Part shown: positions 8,322-17,372 of the stretch, piece by piece
Numbering within the stretch: the stretch's first letter is position 1
Layout: every line of letters starts with the position of its first letter
NCBI GenBank assembly: GCA_036504335.1
Contig: DASXVJ010000023.1
Coordinates: 62,001 to 126,000, forward strand
DNA length: 64,000 bases
Reading direction: 5' to 3'
Origin: Fen-183 sp036504335
GTDB taxonomy: Bacteria; Acidobacteriota; Thermoanaerobaculia; UBA5066
The notes under the pieces: generated by a model
What the model was told of the DNA's origin: nothing
The model's input: the letters and a program-made list of their open reading frames with translations, nothing else
The model's database searches: none
Position numbers and translations under genes: made by a program

Positions 8322-9637
8322 TCGAGGAACCGGGCTCAGGCGCCGCACCCCGAAATTTCGGTGCGGGCCTCGCGGCAACCCTCTTGTCGACCATGCTGAT
8401 GGCCACGGCCGGAGCCGTCTCGAGCATCGTGCTCGCGCGGACGCTGGGACCGGCGGATCGCGGGGAACTCGCGGCAATCCTCCTCTGGCCGCTCGCAATC
8501 GGCATCCTCGGCGAGCTCGGACTCAGCTGGGCCTTTTCGTACTACGCGGCGCGGGACGGCTCGCTTCTGGACGGGCTGTGGACTCTCGGCTGGGCCGTCA
8601 GCGTGGGATGGGGAACGTTGCTCGCGGTGGTTTCTCATTTTCTGCTCTCTCGGGCTCTCGTCCTCTCGGAACCCGCACGGGCCGGCTTCGCCTTTACCAT
8701 GGCCACGGTCCCGATCAGTCTCGCGACCGCGCTCCAGTGCTTTCTCTTGCTCGGGATCGGAGCCCTCAAGGCCTTCAACGTGGTGCGGGCGACCGGGATC
8801 CTCCTGTATGTAGCGGGAGTGATCGGAATCGCGCTGCTCGGCAGGAGCGCAGTCCTGGCGTACGCGATCGCATGGACCCTGTCCCAGGTCCTGACGTTCG
8901 GCGTCGCGACCGCGTGGCTCTTTCTTTCGCGCCGTCCCCGCTGGGAATGGAGGCCAGAGCTCGTTCGGCCGGTCGCCGTGTACGGCGCGAAGACGTACGC
9001 GAGCAGTCTCACCGCCCAAATGACGCTGCGCCTCGACCAGCTCGTCATGACCGCCCTTGGCGCCTCGGCCGTGCTCGGCGTTTACGTGGTGGCCGTTGCA
9101 GTGGCGGCGACCACCTCTCCGCTCTTCACGGCGCTCGCGATCGTGGTTACGCATCGTTTCCAGGGCGGTGCTCCGGCAAGCGCGGGTCGCGGAATCGTGG
9201 AGCACCTTCAGCTCGCTTTCCTACTCGGAGTTCCGGCGAGCGTGGTCCTCGCCGCCGCGACGCCATGGCTTGTTCCGGTCGTCTTCGGGAGCGCGTATCG
9301 GGACGCCGTTCTTCCCGCCGCCATCCTTCTCGCAGCCTGCGTCTTCCAGGGTGCCAACGCGGTCCTGGGAAACGGTCTCCGGGCGATCGGTTTGCCAGGA
9401 CGGCCGGCGCGCGCGGAGGCTGCGGGTTTTGTCTTGACGCTCGGTCTTCTGGCCCTGTTGCTGCCGCGCTTCGGTGCGACCGGGGCTGCAGTAGCCTCTC
9501 TCCTCGCGTACGGCGCGGTGAGTGTGATCCAGACCGGATTCCTTTGCCGGGCCGCAGGCGTTCCGGCGCGCACGGTGTGGGCGGTCGACCTGCGCCGGCT
9601 CGGCGCTGATCTCGGAGCGCTCCTCAGGCGAAGGTAA
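8318..9637 (+). CDS. Polysaccharide flippase (Wzx-like, MOP superfamily)
   Basis: A 439-residue protein with about 12 hydrophobic helices. It contains VLARTLGPADRGELAA (about 33-48), the characteristic motif of O-antigen/teichuronic acid flippases. It would move undecaprenyl-PP-linked repeat units across the inner membrane. The TTG start at 8318 overlaps the preceding TGA and is the only initiator before the first helix; the frame further upstream is antisense-like and runs through the methyltransferase gene. Pairing with a Wzy-like and a Wzz-like protein nearby supports the assignment. Confidence 0.88.
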   Translation: MIEEPGSGAAPRNFGAGLAATLLSTMLMATAGAVSSIVLARTLGPADRGELAAILLWPLAIGILGELGLSWAFSYYAARDGSLLDGLWTLGWAVSVGWGTLLAVVSHFLLSRALVLSEPARAGFAFTMATVPISLATALQCFLLLGIGALKAFNVVRATGILLYVAGVIGIALLGRSAVLAYAIAWTLSQVLTFGVATAWLFLSRRPRWEWRPELVRPVAVYGAKTYASSLTAQMTLRLDQLVMTALGASAVLGVYVVAVAVAATTSPLFTALAIVVTHRFQGGAPASAGRGIVEHLQLAFLLGVPASVVLAAATPWLVPVVFGSAYRDAVLPAAILLAACVFQGANAVLGNGLRAIGLPGRPARAEAAGFVLTLGLLALLLPRFGATGAAVASLLAYGAVSVIQTGFLCRAAGVPARTVWAVDLRRLGADLGALLRRR

Positions 9638-9674
9638 CATGATCGTCTATGGCGTTTGACGCTCGCTGGATGCC

Positions 9675-10586
9675 ATGAGCCCAAAAATCAGTGTCGTTGT
9701 GACGACGTTCCGCCGGGCGCGCCTGCTCGGCCGGACTCTCGAATCGATTGCCGCGCAGACCCGGCAGCCGGATGAACTGATCGTGAGCGACGATTGCTCG
9801 CCGGACGATACTGCGCACGTCGTCGAAACCTGGCGGAAGACGTTCCCGGGCCTCGTCTATATCCGGAACGAGAAGAACCTCAACATGCCGGGGAACCTCA
9901 ACAAGGCGGTCGCAGCGGCCTCGGGCATGTACATCGCGAACCTCCACGACGGCGACACGTACGCCCCGACGCTTCTGGAAAAGTGGGAAAGCGCCCTTGA
10001 TCGGCACCCATCCGCAGGGCTCGTGTTCTGCGGCCTTGCCGGGTGGCCGGCGAGGACGAAGCAGGGCGGCGGGATTCTCCTGTTTCCCATCGCTCCCTTC
10101 ACGAAGGGCCGCGAGTTCTTCGAGCGCCATCTGCTCCCGGAAATCGGCTGCCCAGTCTGGGGTACGGTCATGGCGCGGAAATCCGCGTACGATGCCCTCC
10201 TTCCCTTCGACCCGGAGTTCGGATTCCTGAGCGACGTCGACATGTGGGCGCGGATGTGCCTCGCGTACGACATCGTGTACGTCGACGAGCCGATGATCGT
10301 CCTCGACCATACGCCGAGCGCGGAGCGGCGTCTCGGAACCTACAACTGGAACTGGCTGGAAATCACGCGGCGCATCCGCATTGCGAACATTCATCGCTTT
10401 TACGCTGGCGACGAGAGGCGGCGGAACACGGAGCTTCGCCGATACCGCCGTCTCTTCAATCGCTTTCTCGTAGCCCGGCTCCTCGGAAGGATCCGGCACG
10501 GAGACCGGGACGGGCTGAGAAAGGGCCTCGCGCTGGCGCGTCGACGCGGAGGGCCGCTGGCATGGCTGGGCGAGATGACGGGGTGA
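9675..10586 (+). CDS. Glycosyltransferase family 2
   Basis: A 303-residue GT-A enzyme. It begins with the nucleotide-binding strand KISVVVTTFRRARLLGRTL and has the acidic sites VSDDCSPDD and NLHDGDTY (a DxD-type metal site). A later FLSDVDMWARM supplies the acceptor-side acidic residues. No membrane segment is seen, so it acts at the cytoplasmic face. It sits 37 bp after the flippase and overlaps the next gene by 25 bp. The sugar donor is unknown. Confidence 0.9.
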   Translation: MSPKISVVVTTFRRARLLGRTLESIAAQTRQPDELIVSDDCSPDDTAHVVETWRKTFPGLVYIRNEKNLNMPGNLNKAVAAASGMYIANLHDGDTYAPTLLEKWESALDRHPSAGLVFCGLAGWPARTKQGGGILLFPIAPFTKGREFFERHLLPEIGCPVWGTVMARKSAYDALLPFDPEFGFLSDVDMWARMCLAYDIVYVDEPMIVLDHTPSAERRLGTYNWNWLEITRRIRIANIHRFYAGDERRRNTELRRYRRLFNRFLVARLLGRIRHGDRDGLRKGLALARRRGGPLAWLGEMTG

Positions 10587-12103
10587 GCGAGAACCGCGGA
10601 GGCGGACGAGCCTGCGGCGCCGCAATCGTGCTGATCCTGGCGGCGTGGGGTGTTGCGGCGGTGTTCTCGGACCGTCCGCTGGGGGAAAAAGCTTCGCTGC
10701 TCGCGGCTCAGGCCGCGCTGACCGTCGTCGCATGCCTCCTCGTGTCGCGCCACGCAGGCGACGAACCGGCCGACCTCCGCGTCGTCCTGCCCCTCCACGC
10801 CCTTCTCTATTCGGGTCTTTCCAACGTCGTGCCCGCCCTTCTGCCGGCATTGCGCCCGGCCAGCCTCGCCGAGATCGTGTCCCTGCGGATGCCGGAGTCG
10901 GGGGCCGGCGACTACGCGATCGCCACACTCTCGGCCCTCGGGCTCCTCGTCGGCTGGGCGACGGGGCTGGAAATCGTTTCCCGCTGTTTTCCGGCGTCGC
11001 GAGGCGGGGCGGCGCGCCCGCTTGGGACTCCCCGGGATTCGACCGCCCTCGCGGCAATGCTCATTCTCTTCGTGCTCGTCGCAGCCGGAACACTGCGCTT
11101 CGGGCTGGAATACGCAATCACGCTGTCGGACGAGCGCGTGACGACGCTTGGGCTGGGCGATCAACTCCTTTTTCACGGCCTCTTCTCGTTCATGCCGATC
11201 GGGCCCGCTCTCGCGGCCATCGTATGGATGAGTCATGAGCGCCGCCGTCCGGCGGTGACGGCGGCGCTCGTCGGTGCGTCGTGCCTTTTCGTCGGCGTGC
11301 TGGGCGTCTGGCGGATGCGCTCGACGGCCATGCTCGCCGTGGTCCTTCCCATGCTGCTGTTGTCGTCACGCAGGAGAATCGACGTCCGCCGGTGGGCTCT
11401 GCCCGGCGTGCTCCTCGTCGTGGCCTCCTATGCGGCGATCACCGCCGTGCGGATCAGCGACCTCGAGGAAGCGGTGAGGGAAGGCGCGGGGCGGATGAGC
11501 GCGGCGGATTTCCTCGGCGCCGTCGGGCGCCAGCCGCCCGGCGAGTCCGTCTCCGGGCGAGCCCTCTTCGACGCCTCCTATCGCACTGCGGGTCTCGAGC
11601 CCGTCGCGGCCCTCGTCGCGGCGCAGGATGCCGGACGCCTGCCGCTTCAAGAGGGAAGGGTCCTGCGTGCCGGCTTCGAGCAGGCGCTTCCCGCCTCTTT
11701 GAGAACCGAATTCGAGGTGCCCGAGCGCGTGAAGACGGCGCCCTCCCTGTTCGGCATCTTCACCGAGGGCGATTGGGTGACGACCTTCGCGGCGGAGGCG
11801 GTCCTCGACTCGGGAGCGGCACTCACGTTTCTCCCCGGGGTCGTAGCCGGGCTCCTGCTGGGCCTCGTCGACCGCCTGCTGCTGCGGGCCGGCAACGCGC
11901 GAGGATTCGACGGCATCCTGGTCGTCCGGATGGCCTTCCTGCTTTATCCAATCGCCGTCGGCGCGAGCGTCGCGGACATGACTCTGCTCTTTCTGAAGGC
12001 CACGGTGGGGTATGCCGCGCTTTTCGTTCTGGCGAGTCTCTTCGTGTCGATGAGGCGGGCCGTGGCGTTCGGGATTCCTGAGATGAGGTCTTCGAGACGA
12101 TGA
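10562..12103 (+). CDS. Wzy-like O-antigen polymerase candidate (polytopic membrane protein)
   Basis: A 513-residue protein with about 10-12 helices and a large hydrophilic stretch of about 130 residues (DLEEAVREG to EGDWVTTF) between later helices, the layout of Wzy polymerases. Wzy proteins share little sequence, so the call rests on topology and on neighbours (flippase, GTs, Wzz). ATG 10562 has GGAGGG 8 nt upstream; GTG 10583, which overlaps the preceding stop, is the alternative. An Arg-rich N-terminus precedes the first helix. It overlaps the GT9 gene by 4 bp. Confidence 0.65.
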   Translation: MAGRDDGVSENRGGGRACGAAIVLILAAWGVAAVFSDRPLGEKASLLAAQAALTVVACLLVSRHAGDEPADLRVVLPLHALLYSGLSNVVPALLPALRPASLAEIVSLRMPESGAGDYAIATLSALGLLVGWATGLEIVSRCFPASRGGAARPLGTPRDSTALAAMLILFVLVAAGTLRFGLEYAITLSDERVTTLGLGDQLLFHGLFSFMPIGPALAAIVWMSHERRRPAVTAALVGASCLFVGVLGVWRMRSTAMLAVVLPMLLLSSRRRIDVRRWALPGVLLVVASYAAITAVRISDLEEAVREGAGRMSAADFLGAVGRQPPGESVSGRALFDASYRTAGLEPVAALVAAQDAGRLPLQEGRVLRAGFEQALPASLRTEFEVPERVKTAPSLFGIFTEGDWVTTFAAEAVLDSGAALTFLPGVVAGLLLGLVDRLLLRAGNARGFDGILVVRMAFLLYPIAVGASVADMTLLFLKATVGYAALFVLASLFVSMRRAVAFGIPEMRSSRR

Positions 12104-13254
12104 ACGCCGACCCGCCGGGACATGACGCCCGCGTGCTCGTCTATCGAACCGGATCGATCGGCGACATGGCCACCGCCCTGCCCGCTTTGAAGTCGATTCG
12201 CGCCTGGGCGGGAGGCGCGACGGTGATCCTTCTCTGCCAGTACGCGTCCTCGTCGCGGTTCTCCATTGCGCGAGCCCTCGTCGAGGGCAGCGCATTGGTG
12301 GACGGCTTCGTGGAGTACGGACACTGGGATGGCGAGTTCGGCAAGGCCCGAAATCTGGTCGAGGCCGCGCGGTTGCTGACGCGTCTGCGCGCGGCGCGCC
12401 TCGACTCCGTCATCTATCTCGCGCCCGCCCCGAGGCCCCGGAAGGCGCTCGCTCGCGACCGCGCGTTCTTTCGAATGGCGGGAATCCGGAGATTGATAGG
12501 GTTTAGTGCTGATTTTCGGGACCCGGGTTATCTCGCGAACGGTCGCGTTGTGCGGGTCGCGCGTGAATCCGAGGCGTTGCTCGCCCGGTTGGCGGCGGAA
12601 GGAATCCCGACAGAGGGGGCCTCGCCCGAATTGCGGCTCGGGGTTCATGAGGACGATGAAGTCGCGGCATGGCTTGCGAAACGGGAAATCTCATCAGGCG
12701 CCGGATGGGTCTCTATCGGAGCAAGTTCCAATCGACCGCAGCTCGTTTGGCCGGAGGAACGCTTCTTGGAGTTGGGCCGGTGGCTCTGGGAGAGGTGGCG
12801 GCTGTGGCCCGTCGTCGTGGGTGGCAGGGAAGACGCGGAGCAGGGGCGACGGTTGATCGCAGGCTGGGGTCGCGGTTTCGTCGCGGCGGGAGATCTGTCG
12901 GTCAGGGCGTCCGCAAGGGTCATTGAAAGGTCGGCGCTGTTCGTCGGCAACGACAGCGGCCCCATGCATTTGGCGGCCAGCGTCGGGCGACGTTGCGTCG
13001 CGATCTTCTCGGCACGCAACGCGCCGGGGCGATGGGAGCCATGGGGAAATGGACACGTCGTCCTCCGCAAGACGGTGCCGTGCGAAGGGTGCGGGCTGAA
13101 CGTGTGCATGATCGAGGGGAAAAGATGTCTCATGGAGATCACGATCGCCGAGGCGCAGGCGGCCTGCGACGCGGTGCTTCTCGGGCAGGGCCGTACGCCG
13201 CAGCCGGCGTCGAACGCGGAGATGGCGGAGGACCGGCGTGAACGAAGCTTCTAA
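12100..13254 (+). CDS. Glycosyltransferase family 9 (heptosyltransferase-like)
   Basis: A 384-residue GT-B enzyme. The N-terminal VLVYRTGSIGDMATALPALK is the classical GT9 start, and the C-terminal FVGNDSGPMHLAASVG is the ADP-sugar binding signature of the heptosyltransferase family. Near the end four Cys (CEGCGLNVC, KRCL) lie together, a pattern seen in several GT9 proteins and possibly a metal site. It may add heptose or another sugar to a core or repeat unit. Its start is inside the end of the polymerase-like gene. Confidence 0.9.
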   Translation: MNADPPGHDARVLVYRTGSIGDMATALPALKSIRAWAGGATVILLCQYASSSRFSIARALVEGSALVDGFVEYGHWDGEFGKARNLVEAARLLTRLRAARLDSVIYLAPAPRPRKALARDRAFFRMAGIRRLIGFSADFRDPGYLANGRVVRVARESEALLARLAAEGIPTEGASPELRLGVHEDDEVAAWLAKREISSGAGWVSIGASSNRPQLVWPEERFLELGRWLWERWRLWPVVVGGREDAEQGRRLIAGWGRGFVAAGDLSVRASARVIERSALFVGNDSGPMHLAASVGRRCVAIFSARNAPGRWEPWGNGHVVLRKTVPCEGCGLNVCMIEGKRCLMEITIAEAQAACDAVLLGQGRTPQPASNAEMAEDRRERSF

Positions 13255-13906
13255 GACCCGCGCGCTGTGGGGCCCGCGGGAACGGGAGTGGCTCCGGGGG
13301 AACGGTCTCGACATCGGTTGCGGGCCGGACCCGATCCTGCCCGGCGTGCGCCCGTTCGACGTGGGAGACGGCGACGCGAACGAAATCACGGAGTACGTGT
13401 CGGACTCCTTCGACTTCGTCTTCTCGTCGCACTGCCTCGAGCACATGCACGACCCGCGGCACGCGCTCGGGCAGTGGTGGCAGCTCGTCAGGCCGGGGGG
13501 GCACCTGATCGTGATCGTTCCCGACGAAGACCTCTACGAGCAAGGCTACTTCCCGAGCGTCTTCAACCCGGACCACAAGGCGACCTTCACGCTCTCGAAG
13601 AACCGCAGTTGGTCGCCACGGTCGTACAACCTGCTCGATCTCGTACGGGAGCTGCCCGGAGGAACGCTCGTCGCGATCGAGATGCAGGATGAGGGACTGG
13701 ACCGGCGGCTGCTCGGTCACGCTCGGATCCCGTTGCGCGTGGCGCGGGCGTTCGCGCGGATTCGCGCCGCCTTCCACGCGCGCATGCGATGGCCGGCGGC
13801 CCGGAAGGCGCTCGACTGGAGTTTTCGCATCCTCGGAATTCCCGTGGACCAGACGCTTTCCGCGGCAGTCGCTCAGATCCAGGCCGTCGTGCGAAAGGCG
13901 ACGTGA
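13238..13906 (+). CDS. Class I SAM-dependent methyltransferase
   Basis: A 222-residue protein with motif I GLDIGCGPDP (about 23-32), a post-I acidic region, FSSHCLEHMHDP (about 66-77) and LVRPGGHLIVIVPDEDLYE. The conserved NRSWSPRSYNLLDLV stretch is common among methyltransferases in polysaccharide clusters. The GTG start at 13238 overlaps the GT9 gene by 17 bp and has GGAGG upstream. It probably methylates a sugar or caps a glycan end. Confidence 0.87.
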   Translation: MNEASKTRALWGPREREWLRGNGLDIGCGPDPILPGVRPFDVGDGDANEITEYVSDSFDFVFSSHCLEHMHDPRHALGQWWQLVRPGGHLIVIVPDEDLYEQGYFPSVFNPDHKATFTLSKNRSWSPRSYNLLDLVRELPGGTLVAIEMQDEGLDRRLLGHARIPLRVARAFARIRAAFHARMRWPAARKALDWSFRILGIPVDQTLSAAVAQIQAVVRKAT

Positions 13907-13924
13907 CCACGGGGTGAGGAGCGC

Positions 13925-16162
13925 ATGCGGATAGGCCTGGACCTCCTGTTCCTGATACCGGGGGTCGTAGGCGGCACGGAAACGTACGCGCGCGGCCTCA
14001 TCGCCGGCCTCGCCGCCGCCGGGCGCGGGCACGAGTTCGTCGTCTTCGTGAACGAGGAAGCGGCGGAGTGGCCGCTCCCCGAAGGCCCGTTCACCCGGGT
14101 GGTGTGCCCGGTGCGCGCCGAGTCGAGAGCCGCGCGTTACGCGTTCCAGCAGCTCCGCCTGCCCGCGTGGGCCCGCGTCGAGGAGCTGGATGTCCTGCAC
14201 TCCCTGGGTTATGTGACGGCACTCGACGCCCCGTGCGCATCTGTCGTCACCATTCCCGATGTGAACACCGTTGCTTTTGGCGCCCAGTTGCCGCTTCTCA
14301 AGCGTGTGGCCCTCGGCGCTTTCACGCGCTGGTCCGGCCGGAGCGCCGACCGGATTCTGACGATCTCGGAATTTTCGAAAGGCCAGATCGTCGAACACCT
14401 CGGGGTCCAGCCCGGGAAGGTGATGGTCACGCTTCTTGCGGCAGACGCCCGCCCGCGGGCTCAACCGACGCGAGGAGGATCGGAGCCCTATATCGTCGCG
14501 TTCAGCAGCGCGAGCCCCAACAAGAATCTTCCGCGCCTCCTGGAGGCCTTCGCGGTCGCCCGGGCCAGGCACGACCTGAAGCACGAGCTCGTTCTGGTCG
14601 GCCACCGGCCTCCGGGAGCGCGGGATTCGGAAGGCATACGGTTCACCGGCTGGCTGCCCGACGCGCAGAGAGACGAGGCCCTCGCGGGCGCGGACCTTCT
14701 CGTCCTCCCGTCTCTCTACGAGGGGTTCGGCCTGCCGGTGCTCGAGGCGATGGCGGCCGGCGTGCCCGTGCTCTGCTCGAATCGGGCGTCGCTCCCCGAA
14801 GTCGGAGGAAGCGCGGCGGAATACTTCGATCCGGAGAATGTCGACGAGATCGCAAGAAAGATCGCCGCGCTCGCGACGGATTCCGCGAGGCGGGAACGGA
14901 TGCGCGAGGCGGGGTTGCGGAACGCCGCACGTTTCTCGTGGGAGAAGACCGCGGCAGCGACGCTGGCCGCGTACGAGGAAGCCTTCGCGGCGTGGAGACG
15001 CACTGGCCTCGTGATCGTCAATCAGGGCGGCGGGCCGATGTTCCGGGACTTCGTGAACGCGGCGCCTGCCACGTTCGGTCGCGTCGACTACCGCACCTCG
15101 GACCCTGCGCCCGTCGGCGAGGGAGTTGTGTTGCACGCGTCCGCTCCCTTGCGGCCCTCCTCCCGGCTCCGGAAGGCGTTCGCCTGGGCTTCATTCGTCG
15201 TGCGGGCGGGCGCGAGCGTCCTCGCTCCGGGAAGCCCGAAGCGGATTCTCCTCGTGACGAATCCGCCGTTCTCGCCACTTCTCGGTCTCCTCGCGCGCAC
15301 TCTTCGGGGGAGTCGCTACGTCCTGGTCTTCTTCGACGTCTACCCGCGGGCCCTGACGGCGCTCACCCCGGCGAGCCCGCGCTCGCCGGTCGTGCGCCTC
15401 TGGCATGCAATGAACCGCGCCGCGGTGGCCAGGGCCGAGGCTGTCGTGACGATCTCCGCAGACCTTGCGCGCGAGGTGGAGCGTTATCTCGCGCCGGACC
15501 GCGGGCCGCGACGTGTCGAAGTCGTGCCCACGTGGGTCGACGCGCGCCGCGTGCGGCCCGTCTCGAAGGCGGAGAACACGTTCGCCGTGCGGCACGGCCA
15601 GGCGGGTTGCCTGACGATCCTCTACGCCGGCAACCTCGGCGCCTTGCACGACCTCTCGCTTCTGCCGGAACTCGCAGAATCGCTCCGCGAGGATCCCCGC
15701 GTCCGGTTCCTCGTGGCGGGCGACGGCGCGGGTCGTGCCGCGCTCGAAGCGGAAGTCGCGCGCCGCGGCCTTCCGAACGTCACGTGGCTCCCGCCGCAGC
15801 CGGAGGCAGACCTGCCGCTGCTCCTCGCGACGGGGGACGTCGCGCTCGTCGCCCTCGCCCGCGGCGCGGAGGGTGTGTCCATGCCCAGCAAGACGTATTT
15901 CGCCATGGCGGCGGGCAGCGCGATCTTCGGCCTGAGCCGGCCGGGGAGCGACCTCGCACGCGTGATCGAGTCGTTCGACTGCGGCGTCAACGCCGATCCC
16001 GCGGATCGGGAAGGCGCCGTCGCGGCCCTGCGCGGACTTCTCGTGGACAAGGAGAAACTCGCCCGCTGCCGTGCGAACGCCCGGCGCGCTGCCGAATCGG
16101 AATTCTCGACCCTCACGTGTGTGCCGCGGCTGCTCGAGCTCGTGCGGAGCGCGCTCGCGTGA
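13925..16162 (+). CDS. Double glycosyltransferase: two GT-B (GT4-type) units in one chain
   Basis: A 745-residue protein, about twice the normal length. Residues 1-350 form a complete GT4: N-terminal MRIGLDLLFLIPGVVGGTET, then AFSSASPNKNLPRLLEAF and the E-x7-E motif EGFGLPVLEAMA. Residues 360-745 form a second GT-B of the WcaI/GumH type, with LVIVNQGGGPMF, LLVTNPPFSPLLG, FDVYPRALTAL, VVPTWVDARRV, TILYAGNLGALHDL and VSMPSKTYFAMAAGS. No stop or frameshift separates the halves. It probably makes two successive linkages of the repeat unit at the membrane. GAGGAG stands 3 nt before the ATG, a short spacing. Confidence 0.9.
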   Translation: MRIGLDLLFLIPGVVGGTETYARGLIAGLAAAGRGHEFVVFVNEEAAEWPLPEGPFTRVVCPVRAESRAARYAFQQLRLPAWARVEELDVLHSLGYVTALDAPCASVVTIPDVNTVAFGAQLPLLKRVALGAFTRWSGRSADRILTISEFSKGQIVEHLGVQPGKVMVTLLAADARPRAQPTRGGSEPYIVAFSSASPNKNLPRLLEAFAVARARHDLKHELVLVGHRPPGARDSEGIRFTGWLPDAQRDEALAGADLLVLPSLYEGFGLPVLEAMAAGVPVLCSNRASLPEVGGSAAEYFDPENVDEIARKIAALATDSARRERMREAGLRNAARFSWEKTAAATLAAYEEAFAAWRRTGLVIVNQGGGPMFRDFVNAAPATFGRVDYRTSDPAPVGEGVVLHASAPLRPSSRLRKAFAWASFVVRAGASVLAPGSPKRILLVTNPPFSPLLGLLARTLRGSRYVLVFFDVYPRALTALTPASPRSPVVRLWHAMNRAAVARAEAVVTISADLAREVERYLAPDRGPRRVEVVPTWVDARRVRPVSKAENTFAVRHGQAGCLTILYAGNLGALHDLSLLPELAESLREDPRVRFLVAGDGAGRAALEAEVARRGLPNVTWLPPQPEADLPLLLATGDVALVALARGAEGVSMPSKTYFAMAAGSAIFGLSRPGSDLARVIESFDCGVNADPADREGAVAALRGLLVDKEKLARCRANARRAAESEFSTLTCVPRLLELVRSALA

Positions 16163-16773
16163 GCCTCTATCGAAGGGGCGGGAAACGGGCCTTCGACACG
16201 GCCCTCGCCGCCGCGGGACTTGCCGTCTTGTCTCCCGTGCTTCTCTTCGTCGCGGCTGCGGTTCGTCTCCGGATGGGACGGCCGGTGCTCTTCCGGCAGG
16301 TCCGGCCGGGTTGGAGCGGCCGGCCGTTCGAGCTTCTGAAGTTCCGGACGATGCGCGACGCGGGGGACGCGGAGGGACGGCCGCTGCCGGACGGGGAACG
16401 GCTGACGCCCTTCGGAAAGTTCCTCCGGCGCGCGAGCCTCGACGAGCTGCCGGAGCTCTGGAACGTGCTCCGGGGCGACATGAGCCTCGTGGGGCCGAGG
16501 CCGCTCCTCACGGAGTACCTGCCGCTCTATAGTCCGGAGCAGGCGCGGCGGCACGAGGTGCGGCCGGGAATCACCGGCCTCGTCCAGGTGAGCGGCCGCA
16601 ACGCGTTGAGCTGGGAGGAGAAGTTCCGATTGGACGTCGCGTACGTGGACCGGTGCTCGCTGGCGACGGACCTGCGGATCCTCGCGCTCACGGCGGCGGC
16701 CGTCGTGACGGGCCGTGGCGTGGCCGCCAAGGGGAGCGAAACGATGCCGCGGTTCACGGGGAGGGGAGCGTGA
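16159..16773 (+). CDS. pglC: Phosphoglycosyl transferase, small monotopic type (PglC-like)
   Basis: A 204-residue protein, the minimal size typical of PglC. It has a reentrant hydrophobic helix near 12-36, the KFRTM box (61-65), the catalytic Asp-Glu dyad D95-E96 in RASLDELPE, and GDMSLVGPRPLL (107-117). The family transfers phospho-sugar from a UDP-sugar to undecaprenyl phosphate and so starts chain assembly. Together with the three following genes, UDP-di-N-acetylbacillosamine is the likely donor. GTG at 16159 overlaps the previous stop by 4 bp. Confidence 0.88.
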   Translation: MSLYRRGGKRAFDTALAAAGLAVLSPVLLFVAAAVRLRMGRPVLFRQVRPGWSGRPFELLKFRTMRDAGDAEGRPLPDGERLTPFGKFLRRASLDELPELWNVLRGDMSLVGPRPLLTEYLPLYSPEQARRHEVRPGITGLVQVSGRNALSWEEKFRLDVAYVDRCSLATDLRILALTAAAVVTGRGVAAKGSETMPRFTGRGA

Positions 16774-17372
16774 AAGTCGTCGTCGTTGGGGCCGGCGGTC
16801 ATGCGAAAGTCGTGGTCGCGACCCTTCAGGCCGCGGGGCACGTGATTGCTGGGATCTACGACGATGATGCGACGCGCCAAGGATCAGCCCTCCTGGGCAT
16901 TCCGATCAGGGGTCTCGTCGAAGAGTCCTTTCAATGCGGCCTGCCGATCGTGATCGCGGTGGGGGACAACCACACCCGACGTGAGATCGCGCAACGACGG
17001 CCAGCCGAATTCGCCACGGCTATCCACCCTGCGGCCGTCGTTCACCCGACCTGCGTCATCGGCGCCGGCTCCGTCGTCTTCGCGGGTGCCGTCCTTCAGC
17101 CGGATTCCGTTCTCGGCGGGCACGTGATCGTGAACACGGGCGCGTCGATTGATCATGACGGACGCATCGGGGACTTTGCCCACCTTGCCCCCGGCGTGCG
17201 TCTCTGCGGAAACGTCTCCGTGGGTGAAGGCGCCCTTCTGGGCGTTGGGGCGTCAGCCGTGCCGGGCTCCCGCGTTGGAGCGTGGAGCATCGTCGGCGCC
17301 GGCTCCGTCGTGACGAAGAACGTCGAGCCGGGGCAGACGGTCGTCGGAGTCCCTGCGAGGCCGCGAGCGTGA
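16770..17372 (+). CDS. pglD: UDP-4-amino-sugar N-acetyltransferase (PglD/NeuD-like)
   Basis: A 200-residue protein. The N-terminal Rossmann-like part begins KVVVVGAGGHAKVVV and binds the UDP-sugar; the C-terminal half is a left-handed beta-helix of hexapeptide repeats (e.g. VIGAGSVVFAGAVLQPDSVL). H129 in ASIDHD matches the catalytic-base His of PglD. The expected reaction is acetyl-CoA-dependent 4-N-acetylation to UDP-diNAcBac or a close analogue. The GTG start overlaps the pglC-like stop by 4 bp, and its own stop overlaps the aminotransferase start the same way. Confidence 0.88.
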   Translation: MKVVVVGAGGHAKVVVATLQAAGHVIAGIYDDDATRQGSALLGIPIRGLVEESFQCGLPIVIAVGDNHTRREIAQRRPAEFATAIHPAAVVHPTCVIGAGSVVFAGAVLQPDSVLGGHVIVNTGASIDHDGRIGDFAHLAPGVRLCGNVSVGEGALLGVGASAVPGSRVGAWSIVGAGSVVTKNVEPGQTVVGVPARPRA

